DNA from: Cloeon dipterum
Lineage: Eukaryota > Arthropoda > Insecta > Ephemeroptera > Baetidae
Direction: 5' to 3'
Assembly (NCBI RefSeq): GCF_949628265.1
Contig: NC_088790.1
Span: 1,988,545-2,052,544, forward strand
Length of the DNA: 64,000 nt
The position numbers and the translations under genes are program-made. Below the pieces are notes generated by a model. The model was not told the origin of the DNA. It saw only the letters and a program-made list of their open reading frames with translations, and did not search any database. Shown here in pieces: positions 31,285 through 41,825 of the stretch. Within the stretch, counting starts at the first letter, position 1. Each line of letters begins with the position of its first letter.

Positions 31285-32187
31285 ATCTACTTACTTACAC
31301 CTACTGTTACGTATTTAACTCGTGGGCGCCGGCGGCCGCGGCGGCCCCTCCCCTCTCCTCTCACCCTCGGACTCAACTCACTCACACACACACACACATA
31401 CATACACACACGCTGGGGGCTTCGGGGGGCGGGCAGGCGGGCGGACGTCCTCTCGAGTACAAGAAACAATCTTTTTAGGCCAAAGCACAAATCATCTTTC
31501 CCCTCTCTCTTTTTTTAAAAAAGAAAACAGACGCGCGCGCGAGATGAAACATAAACAAAGAAACACACACACACACGTTAAGATAATAGAGAATCAGCCA
31601 GCGCGTCCCGTCCGGACGACCGTGAGCCGGACGACCGGCCCTTTGGACTTATTTTGTACCCGTGGAAAGTCGGCGTCGTCCCGGCGGGCGCACTCGGACC
31701 AAAATCAGTTGTGCCAGAGCATTTACCGGAATGGATTTTCCCTAACAGGGTCGACTGGCACCAGCATTTGTGATAAAAATTTAAGAAAGAATTTTTAAGG
31801 CCTATGTTATTTTTTTTCGTTGCTGAGTTTATGAAATTGTAAAGAAATAAAAATCAACAAATTAGACACGATTGAAAAGAGCGGAAAACATAGAAAAATG
31901 TCGAAAAGAACGAACGGGAGAGTGCAATTTGAGTTTATCTGTTAAAAACTTGTGTTTTTTTCAATGTAATTCACTGTTTTCCTATTAAACCTATGTATAG
32001 TATGTATGTACAATGAATAAAAACATCAGCCGATACGAAACTCGAACTGCTTTTCATTTTTCCCCCTGAATAAAATCACGCCAATCTCAAACAAAGAGAT
32101 GAAATGAAAAGTTGCTATTGAGTTGCCATGGCGGCGGTAAATCAACAAAGTCCAAGTCCTTGACAAAAAGCAGGCGCTCGATCGGAA

Positions 32188-34824
32188 ATGCTGGACGAAG
32201 AGGATTTCGAGCAAAGTGAGTTTTTCTAGCAAAATCAAGAAAATGCGCATCGAACACTTAGGTAAATTGCAGCCCCGCCGTTTCAACCCTTATACGACCT
32301 CGCCGAGAGGGTTAAGGAAGCGAACCTGGAGCTGGAGACACTGGAGGCTCCGTCCGAAACCCAGCCGCGACCGGCCAGGTTCGAAGCCGCGCGTGGCACC
32401 CTGAAATTCTGAAGGCATAAAATTTTGTAACGCGCAGAGTCAAGTTCAAAGAGGAGGTCACCGAGTTTGAATTTTGGGACTCGGAGGAGGAGTGGTCGGG
32501 CGAGGGGCTGCTCACCAGCACCAAGGAGGAAGACCCCGCCGTCCTCATCTCGGACGACGAAATCGAACTGCTCCCCCTGGAGGAGGAAGTATTAATATCA
32601 AAGAGTTCAATTAATTCAAGTATGCAACCTGTGCAGCACGCGTGCACAGAATTTGCCTAACGCTGAAATTCACAACTTAATTTTGAGCTCCAGATTATTT
32701 AAAAAAATTAGACAATCTTTTGGCAGAGATTGATATAAATTATCAGACTCTTTTTTACAATTTTCTGTAGCCCTCAATTTTACTTTGTGAGCTTTAAAAA
32801 TATTTTTTACATAAGCACAAAGTTTTAGGGCTGTGAATATTAGACGGATTTTCACGCTTCCTTGTCAGCATTAATCAGAATTTTTCATAACTCTTGCGAA
32901 GGAATAAAATTAGAGAGGAGCTAGAAACAAAATATTGCATTTTTCGACACAAATACATTGCAATTATATTGGGAAAGCAAATATTAAAAAAAACATTTTT
33001 GTAATTGAGATATGTCAGGTTTTAATTTACTAAAAAAACTTATCATTTAATAAAAAAATTATTGCAGTGTGTAGTTAAATTTAATTTTACCTCCCATAAA
33101 AAATGCTATTATATCGAAATTTTATTGAATTTTTTTAAAGTTTTGTACTAGTATAAATTTGGAATTTGGATCACAAAAAGTGTGCATTTCTTAGCACGGC
33201 CTTATTAAGTTTGCATGATTTCAATTTTCTTTTTTAATAATAAAAAATTGACTCTGTAATCCGAGGTGAGGATGGGATTTCCTCACGGCGCTGAGCTGCC
33301 GCGCGAATTTGAGTCGGACGAGGAAGCCGCGAGGCCGTGCGTCGGTCCGTCCAGCGTCGAGGAGGAGCAGGGGGTGGAGGGGGAAGAGGAGGGGGAGGCG
33401 TCGCCAGGGGTGCGCTCGATCGCCGAGGAGCTGGGCCTGCACCTGGACCTGAGGGACATGGACGAGACGGAGGACGCCGACGAGGTCGTCTACCTGAGGG
33501 CCGGCAGGGCCGCGAGGCCGTGGACGGCGCCCTCGGCCGCCGGACACAAACACCGGGACGCGTGCAAGGGCCGCTGGACGTGCGCCCACCTGCCGCTCTA
33601 CAACGGACTCCGCTCCGAGTACGGACTCAGCAAGGAGCAGCTCGACGAGAGAAGGAAGTTGGTCCAAATTAATTTAATTAATTGTTTTTGGTTCTAAAAA
33701 CACGAGGTTTAATTATTATTTTAAGTGCAAAATTTTGTGTGTTTTTCATTTTCCATTTTTTTTATTATTACTATTATGAAAAGGCCAAATTAAAGCTTAG
33801 AAAATGTGAAATTCAGTCAGTTATTTTTTATGGGACAGGCTGAGACGCGAATTGCACGAGGAGAAAAAGGCGAGCGCTCGGCGGCAGCAGCGCGAGCAGC
33901 AGGAGCGTCGCGACGAAAACGAGCGCGTTTTCCGAGCGTGGCTGGCGCGCAAGCAGAACGAAAAATTCTACTACGGCGGCGGAGGCAGGGGCAGAGTGGC
34001 CGAGGAGCAGAAAGTGCAGACGCTGCTGGTAGAGGCGCGCAGACGAGAGGCCGAGCAGTGCTACAGGGAGTGGTTGCGCAACAAGAGACTCGAGAAGAGG
34101 CTCGTCGCAGGCAGGAGGAATAACAACACCACCAGGTCTCCCTTTACAAATAATATCCCCTTTCATATTTTTTTTTCAAAGATCAAATTCTTAAATGTAT
34201 TTCTGTTTTTTCCTCGCCTTTTTTAATTATATTTTGGTTCTATATAACCGTGAAAACTATCACTTAGAATGCTATTTGAATGGAAAAATTCGTTTTCAAG
34301 TTACAAAAGCTATTTTATTCAAAATTTAAATATAGCTGTCAACGACCAAATCAGAATTTAAGCTGAAAATCACAAAGAAAATAAAAAAAATCAAATTTAA
34401 CCGCGCTTTTCGACACGTTCCACTCCCTTTATAAATTTTCTGCATAACTACGCCCCCATATTTCCAGCTATTTCTCAGAAAAGTCATGTTTTCCGTTTTC
34501 CCGCGCTTTGAGAAAAGTGTTGCACGCCACTAATAAAAATTTCCCGGTGAACCACGCCCCCAATGACAAATTCCCTGACGTGCCTTCCTCCTCCAGTTGA
34601 ATTTCGATCATAAAATCGGAGAAATCGATTTTTACACCTTTTTCCATGAATTCCAGTTTGAAACGAAATTTTAAGCACCAGAAAACTGAAAAATATTAAT
34701 TTACGCATCATAAAATATATATTTGTTGTTCAGGTGGACGATCCACGACTTTGAAAGGATTCTGGGTTCAATGGACCAGCACACGGAGCGAACCTTCAGG
34801 ATCTACCTGGGATTCAGCAAATAA
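32188..34824 (+). CDS. CCDC181: CCDC181-like coiled-coil protein
   Basis: Six exons, all phase-consistent: 32,188-32,215; 32,273-32,378; 32,438-32,588; 33,266-33,657; 33,839-34,135; 34,734-34,824 (1,065 nt, 354 aa). The N-terminus MLDEEDFEQ and the stretch ending RVKFKEEVTEFEFW, followed by an acidic region, resemble the start and KLKFKDQ block of CCDC181. The C-terminal half is Arg/Glu-rich coiled coil with two copies of the family's WL repeat, VFRAWLARKQNEK and CYREWLRNKRLEK. Vertebrate CCDC181 is a microtubule-associated protein of cilia and sperm flagella; that role here is inference. It is shorter than the vertebrate protein (about 500 aa). The exon 3 donor (GTATTA) and exon 4 donor (GTTGGT) are weak, so those edges are less certain. 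It is convergent with Vps26. Confidence 0.75.
34395..34580. repeat. Family 9 degenerate repeats in CCDC181 intron
   Basis: Phrases CGCGCTTTTCGACACGT and GAACCACGCCCCC are repeated with about 110-bp spacing and resemble those at 36,900-37,740. Confidence 0.5.
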
Positions 34825-36301
34825 AAGCGTACGCGCTCCTTCAATGGCGTAGAGAGGATTGATTCTCTTTATTGTTTTGTAACAGAATGTTTCCGCATTA
34901 ATAATTAATTACAGTGTAGCAATAAATTCTCAGTTTCAATAACGTAATCATAATTTTCAGCAGCCCATCGGAAAAGAAACCGCTTTTGGTTCGGAAGCAA
35001 GCGGGTCTTTCGGCAGCTGGAACATTTTATTCAAATTGACGTGCAGCCAGATATGCGCGGCGGCGACATTTCACTCGGCCAAATATAAAATTTGCATTAG
35101 AAACAAACAAATAACAAATATACAGACAGTGGTCAGCAGTAAATCTGGAAAAGTATCTACATCTCATCGTAACTTATGGCTAGACAAAAAAAATGCTCCT
35201 GCAAGACTAAACCAAAAACTCGAATCCGCCAGCTACAAACACGAATTTGATTTGATTTTTGGCCAGGTTACAGTGCCACCTGGCAGGTGCCACGAGCGAC
35301 TTGATGCCGTTTGCCGTTTTTCTATTTCCATATTGGTACCAACTTGGGCATTTGGTATTTTTATAGACCTGTCAAAGTAACCAACAAAACTGAGAATATT
35401 TAAAGTTTTAATGACTTAACTTTGTGCTGAAAGATGCCCATTTAGACTGCCAACAACCTTAGCAGTGAAATCAAATTTTTAAGACGTTTTATTTACTTTT
35501 TTCGACTTGGGGCATGAATAGAGGCTGGGGGTGAGCAGCCCAAAAACAATTCAGTTCACCAGGGGAGGTCAAGCCAAGTTGAATGGTGTCAAGTTTTTGC
35601 ATTTCTTACCCTTAGAAACCGCCACATTTTCAAAAATTGAAAATTTTCGGTTTTTCGAGATTAAAAATTTAATTTTTTGAAAACCAAAACTGAAAGTTAT
35701 CCCACAAGTTCACACGTACCCTGAGACCGCATTTAAGGGTAGTTTCCGATTTTTAAAAAAATCCCAAATCCCAAATACACCAGAAAATTGTCTAAAATGA
35801 GCCTTGGTAACCTTTGACCTTGACCGATGACCTCAAATTGGACTTCAATGAGAGTAGTTCAATGAATACCTCAAATTTCAAAATGAGTTATTGCTTTAAT
35901 ATAAAATATTTTTTAACTCTTTGAAATGCGACTGATCGATGGTGTGAATTTAAATTCAGTTTCAAATTCAAAGTTGTAGGTTGTCTCAATTGGAAACCTT
36001 TGGAACAAAGTACAAAGTTAAGAGAACTCAGGATATTCTTATTTTTGTAAACGCCGAAGGATTCGTTTCTTCAGAATTGGGAGCTCCCGTTCAAAACAGT
36101 ACTACAAAAATACCAAAAAGGTTGGTCCTCGAGAGAAATTTGTAAAAACGCAAACATTGGCAAATGAAAGGTGGAAATGGAAAGGCCCACCTGCCGAAGA
36201 GGCCCAGCTCCGAACTGGAAATCCGATTCTGACTCGCTGGTCATCAGTGAGAGATAGAGAGATAAATGCTATTTACAGAGGGGGGCGTCAGGATGGAGGG
36301 C
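34825..36301. other. Intergenic, between convergent CCDC181 and Vps26
   Basis: Holds AATAAA at 34,921-34,926, a plausible end for CCDC181, and a family 1 half copy near 35,510-35,640 (AGGGGAGGTCAAG, TTTTTGCATTTC). An open frame at 35,036-35,380 has no recognisable content. The rest is AT-rich without visible structure. Confidence 0.6.
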
Positions 36302-39300
36302 TCAGGGCTGTTCGTCGGGGGGCGTCGGCGCGTCGTCCCGGGGGGCTTCGGGGGTGGCGTCAGGGGGCGGAGGCACGGGCAGCGGACTGGCCTCGAACTC
36401 TCGGTCGTCGTCGTCGTCGATTTCCTGCTCGTGCTCAGGGGCGTCCTGTGCATCGGGTTCGACGGGGGGCGGCGCCGAGCGGAAGGTGGGCAGCGTGGGG
36501 TTGGCGAGGGGCGCGCCCGCCATGGGGCTGGTGGTGCCCGAGGCCGGCTGCTGCTGCAGGGTGCGCCGCGACGTCTCGCCCTTGCGCCACAGCGTGATCT
36601 CCTGCTGCTTGAAGTAGCGCCGGTCCTCCTCGTCCATCAGCACCAGGTTCAGGTAGTAGCGCACCGAGAACTTCTTGTTGATGTCCTTCATCGACGGCGC
36701 CAGGTCGTAGCCGGCCAGGAAGACGCGGATCGGGATGCTCTCGCCCCGCACCGGCGCCCCGTCCATGATTTCGTACTTGGCGATCGTCTCGTTCTCAGTA
36801 AACGTGTTAGGACCTTCAAAAATAATTAATCATTTAGTCGTACACTGAGAGAAGCGCTTAATTAATATTAAAAACAGGGTGTTAAGCGGAGAAAATTAAT
36901 TAAAAGGTCAATTTTACGATTTTCCCGCGCTTTCCGGCACGTGCCACGCCTCATTAAAAAATCTGGCAGCAAATTTTAACGATTTTGCAGCTCATAATGA
37001 CATGTGCCACGCCCTCTTTTCAAATTGCCTGGAGAACCACGACCCCGCTTTGAAATTTCCATTAAATGTGATTAAAACACGCCAAATTAAAGATTTCCCA
37101 AGCTTTCTGAGATGTGTCATGAGTATTCTCCAAAATTTCCCTTGTAGCCACGCCTCCTTTTCAAAATTTCCCGGTAACATTCAGCAATAATGAGTATTAA
37201 CGATTTTTCTGCAATTTTATGCACGTGCATTATAGTTTTTCGTTGAGCCCACTTTTCATGGCTCCCGTGAATTTACAAAAAATTATGATTTTCCCGCTCT
37301 TTGCTTCATGCCATCATTTTTTAAAATCCAGGGATAACGCCCATCATTGACTATTCTCGCGACAGTGTAATTTTACGACTTTAAAGCAGTTTTAGCTACG
37401 ATTTATTAATTCTTTCAGTGATCCACGCCCCCATTCCAGAATTCACGTCAGAATCAAGAATATCCCGTCCCGCGCTTTTGCTACACTTGTCAGGCCTAAC
37501 ATTTTCTGAAACACCACGCCCCCTTTTAAAAAATCCTGCAAGTTACGCCGCCTGTTCCAATGGTCGGCTGAAATTCCTGGTAAGAACGTCAAATTTTACG
37601 TTTGCGAAACTAGCCGCGCCTCTAAAATCATATTTTCAACGCCTGATTTCAGATTTCCCGCGAATTTCCCGCGCTTTTCAGCACGTGTCGGGGCTTGTTT
37701 TTTAAATAATACACGCCCCTACATCGGAATTCCCGCCGTATTGCAGTGGTCTCTGTACACAGAGACATATTTTCTGATACATAAAAATTACGAAATCTTT
37801 CAAAGACCCATTATTTTCAACAGTTGACTGATCGAAAAAATTACTCAGCGATTTGTGGTGAAATGAAACACGCGTCTTTTTTCATAATAATGGCCAAAAT
37901 AATTAAAACACAAATTAAAGAAAAAGACCTTGCTAAAAAATAAAGCTTTAGCATTGTTTTTGTATTTTTGAGGAAGCAAAGTTGATATTGAGAATTTTTA
38001 TCAGGCAAATTTGAACAAAATAAAAAAACAATTCCAGCTCAAAAATATTCGAACAGTAATCTAACTGTTTTCAAAACAACGGGTCATTAATTTCCAAGCG
38101 ACAGGTAATTAAGAAGTCGATTTGGATTGTTTCAAAATCCAATTAATCGATATAAATTAAAGAAAAACTCACCAGATCCAGTTGTTTCTCGCTTGATGAT
38201 TGCAATCTCCATGTGTTTAATTTTTATCCGTACTAACAAGAAGTATATTTTGCCAACAATAACGTCTTTCAAATGGTACCTGAGGGAAAAAATAATAAAA
38301 AAACATTGGTAATTGGTCGGGTATTAGTTTCGCACCTCGACTTGTTGTATTCAAACTCAATGTGCAGACAGTCCTCGATGCCCACCTCCATTTTGATGCT
38401 GTTGTTGAGCTCAGGGTAGGAGCTGAGCGTGTGCACCACCAGCTCGAGCTCCTTGACCACGTCCGACAGCCACCGGACGATGGTCACCCTGAGGAAATAT
38501 CGCAGTCGGACGTTGGAGCCGGAGTACGACTCGTACGGTTTCTCCACGTTGAGGAACTCAAAGGGGAACGTGATGCTGTGCGACAGCTCGCCCTGCGGCG
38601 CCAGCTCCTTCAGTAACGACGTGAACTCGTGGTGGTTGCCCCGGTCGTAGTACAGCTCTATTTGTCCGATAAATTCGATCTTGATCCCTTGGTGCTCTAG
38701 CCGCCCACCAGCTTTCTTCAGCGCTATGTTCACCTGAAATTATAGTTCATTTTTTGTAATATAATCAGGGTATTTTTTTTATAGAAAACAAGGAGTAAAT
38801 TCCAGACGATTAAAGAAAAGGAAAGAATTGAGGAAAAACTAAAATATCTTGATATGGGTAGCATTTTTTCCTCAGTTTAAAATCTTCGCCAAAATGTGCT
38901 CAGAGGTACTGAAAATACATTCAAAACCGACCTCGGAGCAGATCTCAGGTCGGGGTACCCTGAAAAAGGTCGTCATGGTATCCCCGATAAAAACCCAATC
39001 AAAGACCTGTCCGACGACGGTACGTGGTCTACGATCGGACAAACGGCCTAATTTAAATAAAACAATTTCTTAAAAATTTCAACTTTTTTTAAAAATTGCC
39101 CGAAACAAATTCGTAAAAATTCTAAAAACGGTCCCATCTTGAAGAACCGCACACAGGCAACTGAAGGAATAGGCACTTTCCAGCCGATAGGGCCCTGCCC
39201 GGGCCCCGAAAACAAAAGTTTGAAATGTCACATTTCGCGTTCTAGGGACTTAACTCGACTCCTATGAGTCGTAAAGTTAAAAACGAAAGTTTATTCGACT

Positions 39301-40142
39301 CCCCGTGGAATTCTGCGTAATTTAAACCTAATTAACGCCACCGCCCATCCCAAAAATCTGTGCTATTTTTAAGGGTTTGGTTTAATTTAATTTTATAATA
39401 AATTCCCCTTCGGTCCAAATTCGGTTTTAGACTTGAAAATACGCCTTCCCGCGATGAAACGCGTCGATTTCTCGGGGTTCGCCACTTAGCAGAGAAACCT
39501 TCTAGAAATTAATGGGGAAACGATCCTGGATCGTTTTTTTTTTCTAAATGAATAAGCCATTTAAAAAGTTTCCTGGCTGCCCAGGATGTTCCACTCAATT
39601 TGACGCATTACGTTTCTCGTCGAGGAAATTCTTCCTAAATAATTACCATCAAAAATAATATATTTTACTCAAAAACAAGGTGAGTTTACCGATTAAAAGC
39701 AAACTCTGTTCGTAAAAATAATCAGGTCCTGTTTAAAAGGATGCGAAATTGGGAGTAATTTGAGCAAAATGTGTGCGTTTGTTGTGACAGCCAGCAAGGC
39801 AATGGAATTCGTCAGCGCTAGTCACGAGCACCGTCCGTCCAACGTGACACACCTTTCCAGCCACCGACTCGCCGTCGTAGAAGAGGTAGTGCTTTTCCTT
39901 TTTGCCGTCCTCGCCCTTGACGTCGGCCGTCCGTCTGTTGTCCACGTTGTCCAGCACGATCTCCACTTCGGCGCCTTGGCCGAAGCCAAAAAAACTCTGG
40001 AGCACACAGGAAACTCTCAATTAAACAATCGCGCACTGGGTGCCGAGCGGCCCGAGGGGGCGTCGCGGCCCCCGCAGCCGCCCCGCCGCCGGGCCCCGGC
40101 CGGCTGGGGGCATGCCGCGGCCCTCGGCGTCGCACTTACCAT
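36302..40142 (-). CDS. Vps26: Vps26, retromer subunit
   Basis: Arrestin-fold subunit of the retromer cargo-recognition trimer (with Vps35 and Vps29), acting on endosomes to return receptors to the Golgi or plasma membrane. Exons on the - strand: 40,140-40,142; 39,853-39,996; 38,336-38,733; 38,173-38,279; 36,302-36,813 (1,164 nt, 387 aa), all in phase. The first coding exon is only the ATG, followed by GTAAGT. Conserved blocks: FFGFGQGAEVEIVLDN, KKEKHYLFYDGESVAGK, VEKPYESYSGSNVRLRYFLR, NNSIKMEVGIEDCLHIEFEY, KDVIVGKIYFLLVRIKIK, YEIMDGAPVRGESIPIRVFL and DINKKFSVRYYLNLVL. The protein is about 50-60 residues longer than vertebrate VPS26A because of a C-terminal Pro/Asp/Glu-rich tail with an acidic EIDDDDD run. 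A perfect GTCACGTGAC lies at 40,258-40,267 upstream. Confidence 0.97.
36900..37740. repeat. Degenerate tandem repeats, family 9, in Vps26 intron 4
   Basis: At least seven loosely repeated phrases built on TTTTACGATTTTCCCGCGCTTT, then GCACGTGCCACGCC and a CTGG.GAACCACGCCCCC block, spaced about 100-130 bp. This is old tandem DNA without coding content; the intron's remainder (37,740-38,170) is AT-rich. Confidence 0.65.
38870..39250 (-). repeat. Dispersed repeat, family 6, inverted copy in Vps26 intron 2
   Basis: The reverse complement carries the same phrases as 51,180-51,722: CCGACCTGAGATCTGCTCC with GTTTT, TTTGATTGGG, and a GGGGCCCGGGCAGGGCCCT block near 39,190-39,215. Confidence 0.7.
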
Positions 40143-40895
40143 CTTTCCGTCGAGATTCGGCTCTTCGGGGGGCGAAATTCGGCGACTTTTCGACCAAACG
40201 TCAACACGGCGCTCAGCTGGTGCCGATCGAGCGCGTTAATTGGCCGAGCAGGCGATCGTCACGTGACTAACTCCGCTACCCGCCATTGGAGGGCGTAACC
40301 GTAGCTTATCACCGACGGCTGACGAGAGGGACCACGCAAGCGAACGAAACGGGCATTCACGGCGTTAATTCACTGTCATTGCCATGCCAGCAGCGATTTA
40401 AAGAGCCCGAAAAGGCTTTTTCCATGCTCTTATTCACGTGTCGAGGACAAATATCAAGGATTGCTTCGTTTTTGTTGCTTGGAAAGAATTCAGGAAATTT
40501 TAAAATTGGTTTCAAATAAATTTTGGTTTTCTAACGATGTTTAACGAGGTCTTTATTGTCATTACGAGAATAAAAATTGAAATTTCGATAATTCCTGGGT
40601 CACTAAACGATACTAAATATTTAATTTGAATGCAGAATTTTAAAAATTAAAAGTTATCGCAGGCACATCTCCAGGTCTCTACGTGGAATTTTATTTTTTT
40701 AAACTTCAGGTACCATTTTTAAAACTTGAATATAATAATCGAGGAATAAAATGTCAGTAAAATCTCCACAAATAAATGCAGTTTTACTTTTATAAAAAAT
40801 CAAATTATTATACATAGATTGAAAGTCTTGAGTCACGTGTGCTGCACCCATGCATTTTTGAGGAATGGTATTTTCCAGTTTTTGGCAACACAGAA
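40143..40895. other. Vps26 promoter side and Prx4 3' flank
   Basis: The first 150 bp are GC-rich and hold the E-box palindrome. The remainder is AT-rich with AATAAA-type signals on the - strand (for example near 40,690 and 40,550) that could end Prx4. Nothing else is seen. Confidence 0.6.
40258..40267. promoter_or_regulatory. GTCACGTGAC palindrome upstream of Vps26 (CLEAR/E-box type)
   Basis: A perfect 10-bp palindrome 116 bp upstream of the Vps26 ATG, next to a CGCCATTGG box at about 40,281. GTCACGTGAC is the known CLEAR consensus bound by TFEB/MITF proteins at lysosomal and endosomal genes, and also fits USF/Myc-type bHLH proteins. Regulation of Vps26 through it is inference. Confidence 0.55.
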
Positions 40896-41825
40896 CTACC
40901 AAACGTGGTTTTCGAAGAACTTCTTTTTTTCCTCAATGTCAGGAATGATCTGGAATTAAATATTTGAGCAGTGAGAACAGGATAAAAAGGGTTGACGCAC
41001 CGTGTCGGAGCCAGGTTTCCATCCGGCAGGGCAGACCTCTCCGTGCTTGTCAGTGTACTGGAAGGCCTGCACCAGCCGAAGCGTTTCGTCCACGCTGCGG
41101 CCCACGGGCAGGTCGTTCATCGTGATTTGCCTCAAAATGCCCTTGTCGTCGATGATGAACAGGCCCCTAAACCCATTCCAAATCAACAAAAATAGGCCTC
41201 GAGTTGCGTTTTTTACCGAAGAGTGTGGCCCAGGTCTTCGAGGTAGACGCCGTAGTCCTTGGAGATTTTGTGGTTCAGGTCTGATAAAAGGGGAATCTTC
41301 AGTTTGCCGAGACCGCCTTCGTTCCTCGGGGTCTTTGTCCACGCGTGGTGCGTGAAGTGCGAGTCGACCGAGCAGGCCACCACCTCCGTGTTGATTTTCT
41401 TGAACTCCTCCAGCCGGTCATTGAAGGCCAAAATCTCAGTTGGGCACACAAACGTGCTAAAAAATTAAATCAATTAATTAGCGCCTCTAATTGAAATTTT
41501 CATACAAATCGAGAGGGTAGAAGAAGAAAACGAGGTATTTTCCCTTGTAGTCGCTGAGCTTGATTTCGGTGATTTCGCCGCCGACGACTGCTGAACCTTC
41601 CCAGTGCGGCGCTGGCTTGGAAACTGCAATAAAAATTTAGACAAAGCCAGCTTATTGGCTTAACAAAAACTCACTGACAGCTTTGGTGAACTGGAGGCTG
41701 TGCTCGATGTTGCGGCCGGTGCCCGCGGGGTACACGGAGCCTCCGGCGAAAGAGTGGCACGACTCGTCGGCCGAAACCGCCGCCGACAAAAGCAGCAACA
41801 GCAAATGCCGACACTTACTGGCCAT
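40896..41825 (-). CDS. Prx4: Peroxiredoxin-4, secretory-pathway typical 2-Cys peroxiredoxin
   Basis: Thiol peroxidase of the endoplasmic reticulum or secreted space; it reduces hydrogen peroxide and can drive disulfide formation. Exons on the - strand: 41,675-41,825; 41,506-41,623; 41,217-41,456; 41,001-41,166; 40,896-40,949 (729 nt, 242 aa). Seen: a signal peptide ([19 protein letters not shown]), the Prx4-specific N-terminal [24 protein letters not shown], peroxidatic Cys in FTFVCPTE, the GGLG motif in [13 protein letters not shown], and resolving Cys in GEVCPAGW. The C-terminus reads KKFFENHVW, so the usual YF motif is FF here. The start is set by the signal peptide; the open frame extends upstream but has no such feature. 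Confidence 0.96.

Larger units (their letters stand above)
29375..32187 (+). other. pan 3' region and intergenic DNA
   Basis: Candidate poly(A) signals AATAAA lie at 29,680-29,685 and in the 31,840-32,020 stretch. The region holds a family 7 element (30,298-30,402), a GC-rich patch at 31,140-31,220 treated as a possible last exon, and CA repeats near 31,380 and 31,565. A short hydrophobic frame on the - strand near 30,760-30,850 is not convincing as a gene. Confidence 0.6.

Noticed and set aside
35036-35380. 114-codon open frame downstream of CCDC181
   Set aside because: No recognisable motif, ordinary AT-rich composition, lies after a poly(A) signal.
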